Shown here piece after piece: positions 44,333 through 51,710 of a stretch of 64,000 nt of DNA. The translations under genes and the position numbers were made by a program. Under the pieces are notes generated by a model. The model saw nothing but the letters and a program-made list of their open reading frames with translations, searched no databases and was not told where the DNA came from. The DNA comes from Leptospira neocaledonica. Its GTDB lineage: Bacteria; Spirochaetota; Leptospiria; Leptospirales; Leptospiraceae. Location: NCBI RefSeq assembly GCF_002812205.1, contig NZ_NPEA01000001.1, positions 248,001 through 312,000 of the forward strand, read 5' to 3'. Position 1 is the stretch's first letter; each line of letters begins with the position of its first letter.

Positions 44333-44770
44333 TTGAGGATCTATTTCTATCGAATCGACTCGAATGCTAGACTTTTCCACGAGAACTCCGAGCTAACGGA
44401 TAAAAAGTTTTTAGACTTCTTTTTCACTCATCTAGAAAAAAATCGGACCGGCAAATATCCGGAATATTCCTATATCTCACCTTGTGGGAAAGAAATGAAT
44501 TTTGTACAAACGGAACATTACCCGATTTTGTTTAAAAATAGAATAGAAGATAAACTCTATTATGGAGGAGAAAAAGGCATCTTATTCCAACCGGAAAATT
44601 TAAAATTCGATTCTTTTGGAAATCTACTCCACCCTTTCCAAAAAGAAATCTGGGGAAGAATCTCCTCTGAAATACTCTTGGATCCGGAGTTAGAATGGAG
44701 AGAAAATCCTGAAAATTGGGATTTGATTTGGAAAGAGAGAAAATTCCAGATCCCAAAATTCAGAGCTTAA
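44333..44770 (+). CDS. UPF0598 (DUF4505) family protein
   Basis: 145-residue soluble protein matching the UPF0598 family known from animal C8orf82 in mitochondria. The shared landmarks are IYFYRIDSNARLFH, DKKFLDFFFTHL and especially YSYISPCGKEMNFVQTEHYPILF, with YYGGEKGILFQPENL after it. The start is TTG 44333, preceded by GGAGG seven bases upstream; no nearer ATG exists. The stop lies inside a 13-bp hairpin that also serves the convergent guaA. The function is unknown in any organism I know of. Confidence 0.82.
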   Translation: MRIYFYRIDSNARLFHENSELTDKKFLDFFFTHLEKNRTGKYPEYSYISPCGKEMNFVQTEHYPILFKNRIEDKLYYGGEKGILFQPENLKFDSFGNLLHPFQKEIWGRISSEILLDPELEWRENPENWDLIWKERKFQIPKFRA

Positions 44771-44790
44771 TCTTTCTGATTAAGCTCTGA
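44760..44790 (-). terminator. 13-bp hairpin at the guaA/UPF0598 convergent ends
   Basis: TCAGAGCTTAATC (44760-44772) pairs perfectly with GATTAAGCTCTGA (44778-44790) around the loop TTTCT. On the minus strand it follows guaA and is succeeded by ATTTTGG, a weak U-run; on the plus strand there is none. A second short hairpin (GAGTGG/CCACTC, 44794-44814) overlaps the guaA stop. Confidence 0.6.
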
Positions 44791-44802
44791 CTCGAGTGGA
44801 AT

Positions 44803-46614
44803 TTATTCCCACTCTATCGTGCCGGGAGGTTTATTTGTCAGATCGAAAAACAGATACTCTATCCCCGGAACTTTTAAAACTTCTGAGACCAACTCGTCTA
44901 AAACATCTTTTTCCAGTCGGAAGAAACTAGCGGTCATTGCTTCCTGAGAATCCACAGGTCTAAGAACAATACTTCTTTTTCCAGATTCGGAGCCCAAAGG
45001 AAGAAGTACCACAGGCATTTGCCAGATCTGGTCGTAGATTTTCCTTTTTTGTAGGACCTTCTCTACCGCTGCATCTGCTTCTCTCAAAATATCCGAATCT
45101 TTTTTGTCCAAATCGATTTCTTGGAATTTGAAATTTGCTTTTTTGAAGTCCGTAGACTTTCCTAAAAATAAAACAACTCGATTTACGGAAGAAATTTGGT
45201 TTGTGATAGCAGTGGAAATTTTATCCAATTCGTCCCAGTTTTTTTCACCCGAGATCGCAGCACAATGCGCGTAAGATCTTTGGTCTCCTTTTACACCCAC
45301 AGAAGCCACAGGAAGAAGTTTTGCTTCTAGAGAAGTTTCCGTTCGTACCAGTTCATCTAGCTTTTTTTGGACGGATTCTTCGATCGGTTTTTCTTGGGCT
45401 ATCATTCGGACCACGAGTCCCGGTCCAGGAAAAGGATGTCTTCCGGTCCATTCTTTAGGAAGTCCTAGGTAATTCCCGAGTTCCCTGACCTCATCTTTAT
45501 ATAAGTCCTTGATAGGCTCGACTACCTTGCCTTCTTCCATTAATTTTTGGATGGCTTCTACCCGATTATGGTGGGTCTTGATTGTATGAGAATGTTTTGT
45601 TCCGCCACTTTCTATTGTGTCCGGATAAATGGTTCCTTGTCCGAGTAACCATTCGTCTGCATTCAGTCCTAAACTTTTCGCACAATCTGCTTGGGCTTGT
45701 AAGAATAGATTTCCTACAATTTTACGCTTTTCTTCCGGATCTTTTTTACCTTTTAGAGCGGAATAGAAAAGTTCGGAAGAATCGTGAACATGTAACTGAA
45801 TACCTTGCGGAGAAAGTTTTTCCTGTAGACTTGCTACTTCGTCCTTTCTCATAAATCCAGTATCGATCAGGACTCCCTTCACTCTGTCTTTTCCTAAAGC
45901 TCTGGAAAGAAGAAGGTAGGAAACAGTGGAATCGACTCCTCCGGAAACGAGTAAGAAGATTTTTTTGTCAGGCGGAATGATAGAATGTAATTCTGCCTCT
46001 TTTAGGTCTAAAAATTGTTTTAGATCCCAGGTGCCTTCTGCCCCTGAAATTTTTACAAAGTTCTCTAAAAGAACGGATCCTTTTTCCGTATGAGTCACTT
46101 CCGGGTGGAGTTGTATCCCGAACCATTTTTGGGTCGGATTTTCAACCACTGCGTATTCGCAGTCTTGGCTGGATGCAGTGCGAGTAAAACCGGATGGCAA
46201 ACGAGTCACCTCGTCTCCATGGCTCATCCATACAACTTCCCCACCGGCAAAACCTTGTAGTAATTGGGTTTTGGATGTATCAATAAAATCTAAAGCGGCT
46301 CTTCCGTATTCAGCAATGCCCGCTTTTTTCACTTCTCCACCTAAAAGTTTCATCATAAGTTGGTGGCCATAGCAGATCCCTAAAACAGGAATTCCTAGTT
46401 TTAGAACTTCGACAGGTAAAGAAGGGGAATCCGGTTCATATACACTTTCCGGTCCTCCGGAAAGAATGATGCCTGAAAGTTTGGAATACGTTTCGATAGG
46501 CTCGTCATTGCCTAAAATTTCGGAATATGCCCCCAAACGACGAATTCTGGATGCGATCAAATGGGCGTACTGCCCTCCAAAATCCACGATCCCAATTACA
46601 TTTTGGTGCTTCAT
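44803..46614 (-). CDS. guaA: GMP synthase (glutamine-hydrolysing), long eukaryote-like form
   Basis: 603 residues, against about 525 in most bacteria. It has a glutamine amidotransferase domain (nucleophile in GICYGHQL near 81, His/Glu in IQLHPEVTH near 170), an ATP-pyrophosphatase P-loop LVSGGVDST near 225 and a C-terminal dimerisation domain. The C-terminal part carries the extra segments ASVGVKGDQRSYAHCAAISG, NRVVLFLGKS and QMPVVLLPLG, in the arrangement of the longer human enzyme. It makes GMP from XMP. The stop is convergent with the UPF0598 gene. Confidence 0.96.
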   Translation of the reverse strand: MKHQNVIGIVDFGGQYAHLIASRIRRLGAYSEILGNDEPIETYSKLSGIILSGGPESVYEPDSPSLPVEVLKLGIPVLGICYGHQLMMKLLGGEVKKAGIAEYGRAALDFIDTSKTQLLQGFAGGEVVWMSHGDEVTRLPSGFTRTASSQDCEYAVVENPTQKWFGIQLHPEVTHTEKGSVLLENFVKISGAEGTWDLKQFLDLKEAELHSIIPPDKKIFLLVSGGVDSTVSYLLLSRALGKDRVKGVLIDTGFMRKDEVASLQEKLSPQGIQLHVHDSSELFYSALKGKKDPEEKRKIVGNLFLQAQADCAKSLGLNADEWLLGQGTIYPDTIESGGTKHSHTIKTHHNRVEAIQKLMEEGKVVEPIKDLYKDEVRELGNYLGLPKEWTGRHPFPGPGLVVRMIAQEKPIEESVQKKLDELVRTETSLEAKLLPVASVGVKGDQRSYAHCAAISGEKNWDELDKISTAITNQISSVNRVVLFLGKSTDFKKANFKFQEIDLDKKDSDILREADAAVEKVLQKRKIYDQIWQMPVVLLPLGSESGKRSIVLRPVDSQEAMTASFFRLEKDVLDELVSEVLKVPGIEYLFFDLTNKPPGTIEWE

Positions 46615-46664
46615 TCCAAGATATCCTTAACGTTTCCTTTTAAAAGTGAGATGGAAAAAGATTC

Positions 46665-46698
46665 CCAGAGATAAAGTCCGGAAAACTCTGGTTTTATT
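46665..46698 (+). promoter_or_regulatory. Hairpin followed by a T-rich run in the queF leader
   Basis: CCAGAG (46665-46670) and CTCTGG (46686-46691) pair around a 15-base loop and are followed by TTTTATT. It lies 13 bases before the AGAGGG ribosome site of queF. It could be an attenuator. It does not match the preQ1-I riboswitch pattern I know. Confidence 0.35.
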
Positions 46699-46710
46699 AA
46701 AGAGGGAATC

Positions 46711-47124
46711 ATGAGCCATCAACAAGAGTCGATCGGAATTTCCGCTTATGAGGGAAGACAGGACCATATCCCCAGTCTGAAACTTCCCGAGATAGAATCT
46801 TTCGCCAATGTGTACGAAGGTAAGGATTACACAATCGATTTTACCATTCCAGAGTTCACCGCAGTTTGTCCTAAAACCGGACTGCCTGATTTTGGAGTGA
46901 TAGAGATCAGCTATATACCGAAAGCAAAATGTATAGAATTAAAGTCTCTAAAAGAGTACATTCTCGCCTACCGAAACCTGGGAATTTTTCATGAGAACGT
47001 GGTAAATCATATCTTAGAAGATCTGATCCAATCTGTAGATCCGAAATATATCAAGGTTAAGGGAGATTATAACCTAAGAGGTGGGATCAAAACAATAGTC
47101 ACAAGAGAGTACACAAGCAAATGA
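46711..47124 (+). CDS. queF: NADPH-dependent 7-cyano-7-deazaguanine reductase
   Basis: 137 residues, the short unimodular QueF (T-fold). It reduces preQ0 to preQ1 for queuosine in tRNA. The catalytic Cys53 is in FTAVCPKTGLPDFG with Asp60, and the QueF motif is CIELKSLKEYILAYR at about 74-88. AGAGGG lies five bases before the ATG. It overlaps the SemiSWEET gene by four bases (ATGA). No other queuosine gene is adjacent. Confidence 0.95.
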   Translation: MSHQQESIGISAYEGRQDHIPSLKLPEIESFANVYEGKDYTIDFTIPEFTAVCPKTGLPDFGVIEISYIPKAKCIELKSLKEYILAYRNLGIFHENVVNHILEDLIQSVDPKYIKVKGDYNLRGGIKTIVTREYTSK

Positions 47125-47387
47125 TGGATCCGATTTCTTTACTTGGATTTATAGCTTGTACTTTGACCACTCTGGCATTTCTTCCCCAGCTTATTAAAGT
47201 GATCCTAGAAAAAAGGACCAGGGATATTTCCAGGAATATGTATCTGGTTCTTTCCGTGGGAGTATTTTTCTGGCTTTGTTACGGGGTCCTAAAGAATGAT
47301 TTTCCGATCATTCTTGCAAATGCATTCACCTTACTTTTTACCACTACAATTCTCTGGTATAAACTCCGTTCCAAAGAAGAAGAATAA
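47121..47387 (+). CDS. SemiSWEET sugar transporter
   Basis: 88 residues with three transmembrane helices, a single MtN3/saliva repeat that functions as a dimer. The conserved Pro of helix 1 (TLAFLPQLIKVILEKRTRDIS) and the LSVGVFFWLCYGVLKNDFPIILAN helix-2/3 region match the Leptospira SemiSWEET whose structure is known. It moves sugars down a gradient. It is translationally coupled to queF by ATGA, an unusual pairing with no obvious shared pathway. An inverted repeat with T-runs follows at 47393-47425. Confidence 0.94.
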   Translation: MMDPISLLGFIACTLTTLAFLPQLIKVILEKRTRDISRNMYLVLSVGVFFWLCYGVLKNDFPIILANAFTLLFTTTILWYKLRSKEEE

Positions 47388-47392
47388 AAAAA

Positions 47393-47425
47393 GCCGCTCC
47401 CTTCCGGAAACGGCCCTTTATTTTT
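47393..47425. terminator. Probable bidirectional terminator
   Basis: GCCG and CGGC segments (47393-47396 and 47411-47414) pair imperfectly across a purine/pyrimidine stretch, with CCCTTTATTTTT on the plus strand and TTTTTTT on the minus side. It lies between the convergent SemiSWEET and FecR-lipoprotein genes. Confidence 0.5.
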
Positions 47426-47443
47426 CCAGAATGGAAATCTGAA

Positions 47444-48373
47444 TTATTTAGGAGCTGCTTGGTCTTTTAAAGACTTACGCTGGTTTTCCAATTCCTTCTT
47501 GGCATCGTCCATAGAAGATTTTACTTTTTCTTTCTCTTCTTTGCCTGCCTTTTGGATGGCTTCTTTTTCTTCTTTTCCGGCACTCTTAGCTTCTTCTAGA
47601 AGTTTACGATTTTCTTCTTTTGCGCCTTCAATCAGTTCTCTATTTCTTTGTTTTTGCTCTTCTAGTCCTTGGAGGATCCGAGCTTTATTTTCCTGGAAAT
47701 CTTTCAGGATCTCTTGGATACGAGCTCTTTGTTCTTCCGTAATGGATTGGATAGTCGCAGAATCATCTTTTAATTCTTGCGTTTCATCTTCTGTTAAAGG
47801 TTGTTCTTTGAATGTATCTCCGTTAGAGCTTACGTTTTCTCCTGCATCTGCAATCGCTTGGCTTTCAGGATTATCTGCGTCTGCTACTTCAACCGATCCA
47901 TCAGAAACTCTTGTGCTTGTTCCTTTACCGGATTCTTCTACAATGAACTCGGTTCCTCTAACGGAAGCTACAACTGTAGGAGTAGAAACGGTAAACTTGG
48001 AAGTTTTGGTTAGCTTACCCGCAACCTTGGTAAAAATTTTCCCCTTGGTCAGCCCCAAATCTGCGAAGGTTTCTCCGTTTGCGGAATCTATAAAAATTTT
48101 CTTTAAAGTAAGGCTTGTGTTTTCTTTGATCCTAACTAAAACTCCCTCAGTCAACTGAAGGTCCGCATAAGAATCTTTTCCTGTTTCTATCTTATCTTCC
48201 GGTAGAAGGAAAGTATCAATAGATACTGCTTTTTCTTTCCCGGCATTATCGAAAATTTTTACTGTTCCTTTGGTGAATGTGATCACTCCACCTTGGAGAT
48301 CTTCTTTGGCTTTCTTACAATCTACAAATACAATGCTGAGGGCCAGAAAGAAGGTTATGGCAATCCGTTTCAT
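47444..48373 (-). CDS. FecR-domain lipoprotein with coiled-coil tail
   Basis: 309 residues. A signal sequence ends in the lipobox IVFVDC (Cys19). A FecR-like domain runs from about 28 to 175, including DTFLLPEDKIETGKDSYADLQL near 53 and FTVSTPTVVASVRGTEFIV near 127. The last 120 residues are Lys/Glu-rich with heptad-like repeats, a long coiled coil ending in AAPK. FecR domains bind sugar or peptidoglycan-like ligands in many outer-envelope proteins. The coiled coil produces long antisense open frames, which are not genes. Confidence 0.88.
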   Translation of the reverse strand: MKRIAITFFLALSIVFVDCKKAKEDLQGGVITFTKGTVKIFDNAGKEKAVSIDTFLLPEDKIETGKDSYADLQLTEGVLVRIKENTSLTLKKIFIDSANGETFADLGLTKGKIFTKVAGKLTKTSKFTVSTPTVVASVRGTEFIVEESGKGTSTRVSDGSVEVADADNPESQAIADAGENVSSNGDTFKEQPLTEDETQELKDDSATIQSITEEQRARIQEILKDFQENKARILQGLEEQKQRNRELIEGAKEENRKLLEEAKSAGKEEKEAIQKAGKEEKEKVKSSMDDAKKELENQRKSLKDQAAPK

Positions 48374-48536
48374 TTAGTTCTGATTCTCCCTTGAAATAGG
48401 TTTGGGAAGAATATCGATGAAAGAAATTTCCGTCCACATTTTTACTCGGGTTTATTTAATTATTCGGGAAGCATCCTGTCTAATTCCTAGAAAGGCTCAA
48501 ATCCCGCTGAGACTGGCAATCAATGGGGGAATCTGA

Positions 48537-48632
48537 ATGGAAAAGGTATTGCGCCATAGCCCCTGTCTCGAAATTGTAGCCCTAGACCGCCAAATAGACG
48601 AACTATTAAGTTCCAAAGGAGTGACAGAATGA
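48537..48632 (+). CDS. 31-codon ORF coupled to the ferredoxin gene
   Basis: ATG 48537, with the Shine-Dalgarno GGGGGA six bases upstream, opens a 31-codon frame. Its TGA stop (48630-48632) overlaps the ferredoxin start as ATGA. The product begins MEKVLRHSPCLEIVALDRQ and is followed by a short amphipathic helix with no signal segment. No homologue is known to me. It could be a small partner protein or a leader peptide that couples translation. The evidence is positional: a strong ribosome site, exact four-base overlap and sense codons throughout. Confidence 0.5.
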   Translation: MEKVLRHSPCLEIVALDRQIDELLSSKGVTE

Positions 48633-48847
48633 CCAAAATAGCCTATGTAGACAAGGACAACTGTACTTCTTGCAACCAGTGTGCAGACAATCTACCTAAG
48701 TACTTTCAAATGGACGATAACGATACTTCCGAAACTCATATCGGAGGAGAGAATGTAAACCAAGCTCAAATCCCTGAAGAAGATTGGAAAACAGTTCAGA
48801 AAGAGATGGATGAATGTCCCGGTGAATGTATTCACTGGAGAAAGTAA
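48629..48847 (+). CDS. Small ferredoxin
   Basis: 72 residues with CTSCNQC near 12-18 and a distant CPGEC near 63-67, giving four cysteines for one [4Fe-4S] (or [3Fe-4S]) cluster. The rest is acidic, as is usual for ferredoxins. AAGGAG lies seven bases before ATG 48629. It overlaps a 31-codon ORF by ATGA. A strong terminator follows at 48881-48908. It likely donates electrons to an enzyme encoded elsewhere. Confidence 0.9.
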   Translation: MTKIAYVDKDNCTSCNQCADNLPKYFQMDDNDTSETHIGGENVNQAQIPEEDWKTVQKEMDECPGECIHWRK

Positions 48848-48880
48848 TCGTTTCCCGATTTCCTTATTCTCTAAAAAACA

Positions 48881-48908
48881 AAAGCGGGATAAAACTCCTG
48901 CTTTTTTT
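48881..48908. terminator. Intrinsic terminator downstream of the ferredoxin gene
   Basis: AAAGCGGGA (48881-48889) and TCCTGCTTT (48896-48904) pair over nine positions with one G-U around the loop TAAAAC, followed by a T-run to 48908. AAAs on the other side make it usable from fliM as well, which converges on it. Confidence 0.85.
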
Positions 48909-48961
48909 ATACCATGATCAAACTCTTATCTTAATTAAGAGTTCCATTTGAAATTTTTAGA

Positions 48962-49987
48962 TCAGTATTCTTGCTCAGATCTAGTAGAACCAAGTAATTC
49001 ATCTGGAATGTCTTCTACTCTATCTCCGATCTGGATAGCGAGTCTATTTCCCACGCGTCCAGGAAGGCATTTGAACTTTTTGCGTTCCCCTACTTTTACA
49101 AGCATGTCCGATCTAGTAGTGGTGTTTTCTAATTTTACAACATCGCCTACGGTTAAATTCATAAAATCCAGAATGGAAATATCCACGGAACCCACTTCTG
49201 CGATCACAGGGATTTGCACCTGATCCAAACGTTCTTGGATAATTGCTCTGTTCTCATCCAACTCACCTTTACGGATGGAAGAATACCAGTACTGAGCGGA
49301 CAGCTTATTAATGATAGGCTCGATCGTGATATAAGGAATACAAAGGTTGGTAAGACCTTCTACCTCTCCGATCTTAGTCTCTAAGTTAATCAAAACCACC
49401 ATGTCATTCGGAGGTACAACCTGAGCGAACTGAGGATTCGTTTCTATATTCCCCAAACGAGGTCGAAGGTCGATCACTGTGGACCAGGCTTCTCTCATGT
49501 TTCCTAAGATACGAACGATAATCCCTTCCATTACGCTCATCTCAATCTCGGAAAGTTCTCGAGAGATCTTGGCAGTCTCTCCTTTACCACCGAATAGACG
49601 GTCGATGATCGTGAAGGAAATAGAAGGATCTATTTCTAAAATTGCAGAACCTCTAAGCGGGTCCATATTGATGACCGCAAGTGTGGTCGGATTCGGAATA
49701 GAACGAATGAATTCTTCGTACGTTAACTGATCCACAGCAGCCACGTGAACATGAACTAAGGCTCGGAGCTGAGCAGAAAGTCCGGTTGTTGCCAAACGAG
49801 CGAATGTCTCGTGCATCATCTGGAGAGTACGGATCTGGTCTTTTGAAAATTTGTCGGGACGTTTGAAGTCGTAAATTTTGACCTTTTTCTGTTCCCCTAC
49901 GGAAGAATACTCATCCTCCGCCACCTCTCCGCTGGAGATCGCGTTTAATAATGCGTCTATCTCGTCTTGGGATAATATCTCGGTCAT
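48962..49987 (-). CDS. fliM: Flagellar motor switch protein FliM
   Basis: 341 residues. The CheY-P-binding N-terminal motif ILSQDEIDALLNA (4-16) is followed by the middle domain (about 45-235, containing RSIPNPTTLAVINMDPLRGSAI) and the C-terminal SpoA/C-ring domain (about 255-341, GDVVKLENTTTRSDMLVKVGERKKFKC). It binds FliG and FliN in the switch complex at the base of the periplasmic flagella. It overlaps by four bases (ATGA) the upstream gene for an exported protein. Confidence 0.97.
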   Translation of the reverse strand: MTEILSQDEIDALLNAISSGEVAEDEYSSVGEQKKVKIYDFKRPDKFSKDQIRTLQMMHETFARLATTGLSAQLRALVHVHVAAVDQLTYEEFIRSIPNPTTLAVINMDPLRGSAILEIDPSISFTIIDRLFGGKGETAKISRELSEIEMSVMEGIIVRILGNMREAWSTVIDLRPRLGNIETNPQFAQVVPPNDMVVLINLETKIGEVEGLTNLCIPYITIEPIINKLSAQYWYSSIRKGELDENRAIIQERLDQVQIPVIAEVGSVDISILDFMNLTVGDVVKLENTTTRSDMLVKVGERKKFKCLPGRVGNRLAIQIGDRVEDIPDELLGSTRSEQEY

Positions 49988-50967
49988 TTTCTTACCTTCG
50001 CTAGTAAATTAGCTACTTTCCAAAACATTCCGGTTTCTTCCGGCATTCTTCTCAAAGTAAATTCGTATTCATATCGAACGGGGACTTTGTTCACTCTTCT
50101 TTCCACTGCAACTCGCACTTTGGAAAGATTAGAATTTACCTTTTCCGTTCCCAAGATCTTATAGTATTGTAACACACCAGATCTGTTTTCCGCTAGATAA
50201 TTTCGGAATTCTTCTAGAACAAAATCCTTTTCGGCTTCTTCCGATTGTTGCCAATCCCTTGCAAATCTGTCATAAGCTTGTATGTATTCCGGGAAATGGA
50301 TCCATTTAAAATGGAGTTTCCAGTTTTTCTTCTTTTCAGCACCTAAGAATAGATGGATCACTTCTTCAGGTTCGAGGCCGTCGGTCGCAGGATCTTGGTA
50401 AGGAACCCCGGGAAGCACCCAATCTTTTTTGCGTTCTTCTACGCTGAAATAAGGATGGCTTTCGGATCTTACGAAATGGTCCCCGTATTCTGAAATATTA
50501 GGATAGAAATAAGCGGTTACGAAATATTTTTTACCTGGCTCTAACTCGTATAGATGATCAATTCGGATCTCTTTGGAGAAGGTCTCGTCCTTGTGTAGAA
50601 TGATTTCTTTTACTTCATCCCCTACCAGGTTCTCGACTTTATTCCTTCTTCTTAAAACAGGATCCTGTCTTCTTTCTTCTTCGATTCTTGTGACTGTTCT
50701 ACCGTCTTCATCTCTTACAATTACTTGGAAAGAACGAAGGTCTTTTCCATATGGAAAGATCCGAAGGACCTCATTTCCAGTGTTTCGAACCGAAAGTACA
50801 GCAGAGATAGCTTCCTTTTCACGAAACTGCATTTTAGGAAGTTTGATATCCACGATCCCTTGGGCTTGGATATAATTTTCGGAAACTTCTCCCCTTGCAT
50901 TTCTGTTTGGATAAGATCCAAGGCTGAATGCACTTAGGAGAATCAGTATGGTCAGAATTCGTTTCAT
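49984..50967 (-). CDS. Exported protein of unknown function cotranscribed with fliM
   Basis: 327 residues with a signal peptide (about 1-20, cleavage near SLGSYPNRNARGE). The rest is rich in beta strands, for example IVDIKLPKMQFREKEAISAV and VLRIFPYGKDLRSFQVIV near 72, resembling an immunoglobulin-like fold in the N-terminal half; the C-terminal half is helical with many Arg/Glu. No recognised domain. Its last codons overlap the fliM start, so translation is coupled. An accessory role in flagellar export or the motor is possible from context only. Confidence 0.75.
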   Translation of the reverse strand: MKRILTILILLSAFSLGSYPNRNARGEVSENYIQAQGIVDIKLPKMQFREKEAISAVLSVRNTGNEVLRIFPYGKDLRSFQVIVRDEDGRTVTRIEEERRQDPVLRRRNKVENLVGDEVKEIILHKDETFSKEIRIDHLYELEPGKKYFVTAYFYPNISEYGDHFVRSESHPYFSVEERKKDWVLPGVPYQDPATDGLEPEEVIHLFLGAEKKKNWKLHFKWIHFPEYIQAYDRFARDWQQSEEAEKDFVLEEFRNYLAENRSGVLQYYKILGTEKVNSNLSKVRVAVERRVNKVPVRYEYEFTLRRMPEETGMFWKVANLLAKVRK

Positions 50968-51101
50968 TCTAAAATTTCAGTCCTGGTCCCTAGTTCCGAT
51001 ACTTCGGACCTAGTTGCCAATAGCGCTATATTTTAGATTTCGGCAAAAAGAGACAAAACCTACTAAAAAATACGGGAAATTATGTAGGAAACTGAAAAGC
51101 T

Positions 51102-51710
51102 TTAGCCTTCTGCGTCTTCAATAATATAGTCAGCAATTCGGATCAGTCGACCAAGTACAGGTTTGAGCTTACTATATTCTTGGTAACATTCCTCGTATTT
51201 TTCCAAAATGGGCCCGATCTGAGCCACGGATTTAGGAGAAAGATTCAAACTAGCTATATTGGATTCGGAGAGTTTTTCTGCAGATTCCAAACTATCGAAA
51301 AATCGGGTAATCTCCTTTACGATGGACTCGTCTGCCCTGTCGTTTCTTTCGAAATTAGATTCTATTTTTAGGATATAATCCGTAAGAGTTTGTTTGAGTC
51401 TTACTTCTTCCTCGTTTGCCTTTCGTTTTGCAGTTAGGTTGTTTACCTTGCTATAACGTGCCATTGCTTCTTCATAAGAATGGCTGACTGACTGTCTATT
51501 TTGTTGGATCAGGCGCACGAGAGACACTACGGAACGAAAATCCCAAGCAGTGTCTTTTTTATTCCGGATCTCGGAGAACATTTCTTGGCCTTTGGAATCA
51601 TCCACCTGCAATCCGGAAAGTTTTTCTAATATTCTTCCCGTGGATCCGGCACCTTGTATCTCTCGGGCCACCGAAAGAAAAAGTGGATTTTGGTCCAGGG
51701 AAGTACTCAT
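51102..51710 (-). CDS. Helical protein of unknown function
   Basis: 202 residues, almost wholly alpha-helical and charged, including the NEEEVRLKQTLTDYILKIESNF helix region near 103 and others of similar heptad pattern. No signal peptide or known motif. It begins where the upstream cyclophilin gene ends (one-base overlap at 51710) and stops 134 bp before the start of the exported protein. Cytosolic coiled-coil scaffold is the best structural guess. The family was not recognised. Confidence 0.7.
   Translation of the reverse strand: MSTSLDQNPLFLSVAREIQGAGSTGRILEKLSGLQVDDSKGQEMFSEIRNKKDTAWDFRSVVSLVRLIQQNRQSVSHSYEEAMARYSKVNNLTAKRKANEEEVRLKQTLTDYILKIESNFERNDRADESIVKEITRFFDSLESAEKLSESNIASLNLSPKSVAQIGPILEKYEECYQEYSKLKPVLGRLIRIADYIIEDAEG

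Noticed and set aside
46615..46710. PreQ1-I riboswitch in the queF leader.
   Set aside because: A stem is present, but the loop and A-rich tail of the consensus are missing.
47499..48158. Long plus-strand open frame of 219 codons.
   Set aside because: It is antisense to the FecR lipoprotein gene; its Ser/Phe-rich product is the mirror of the Lys/Glu coiled coil.
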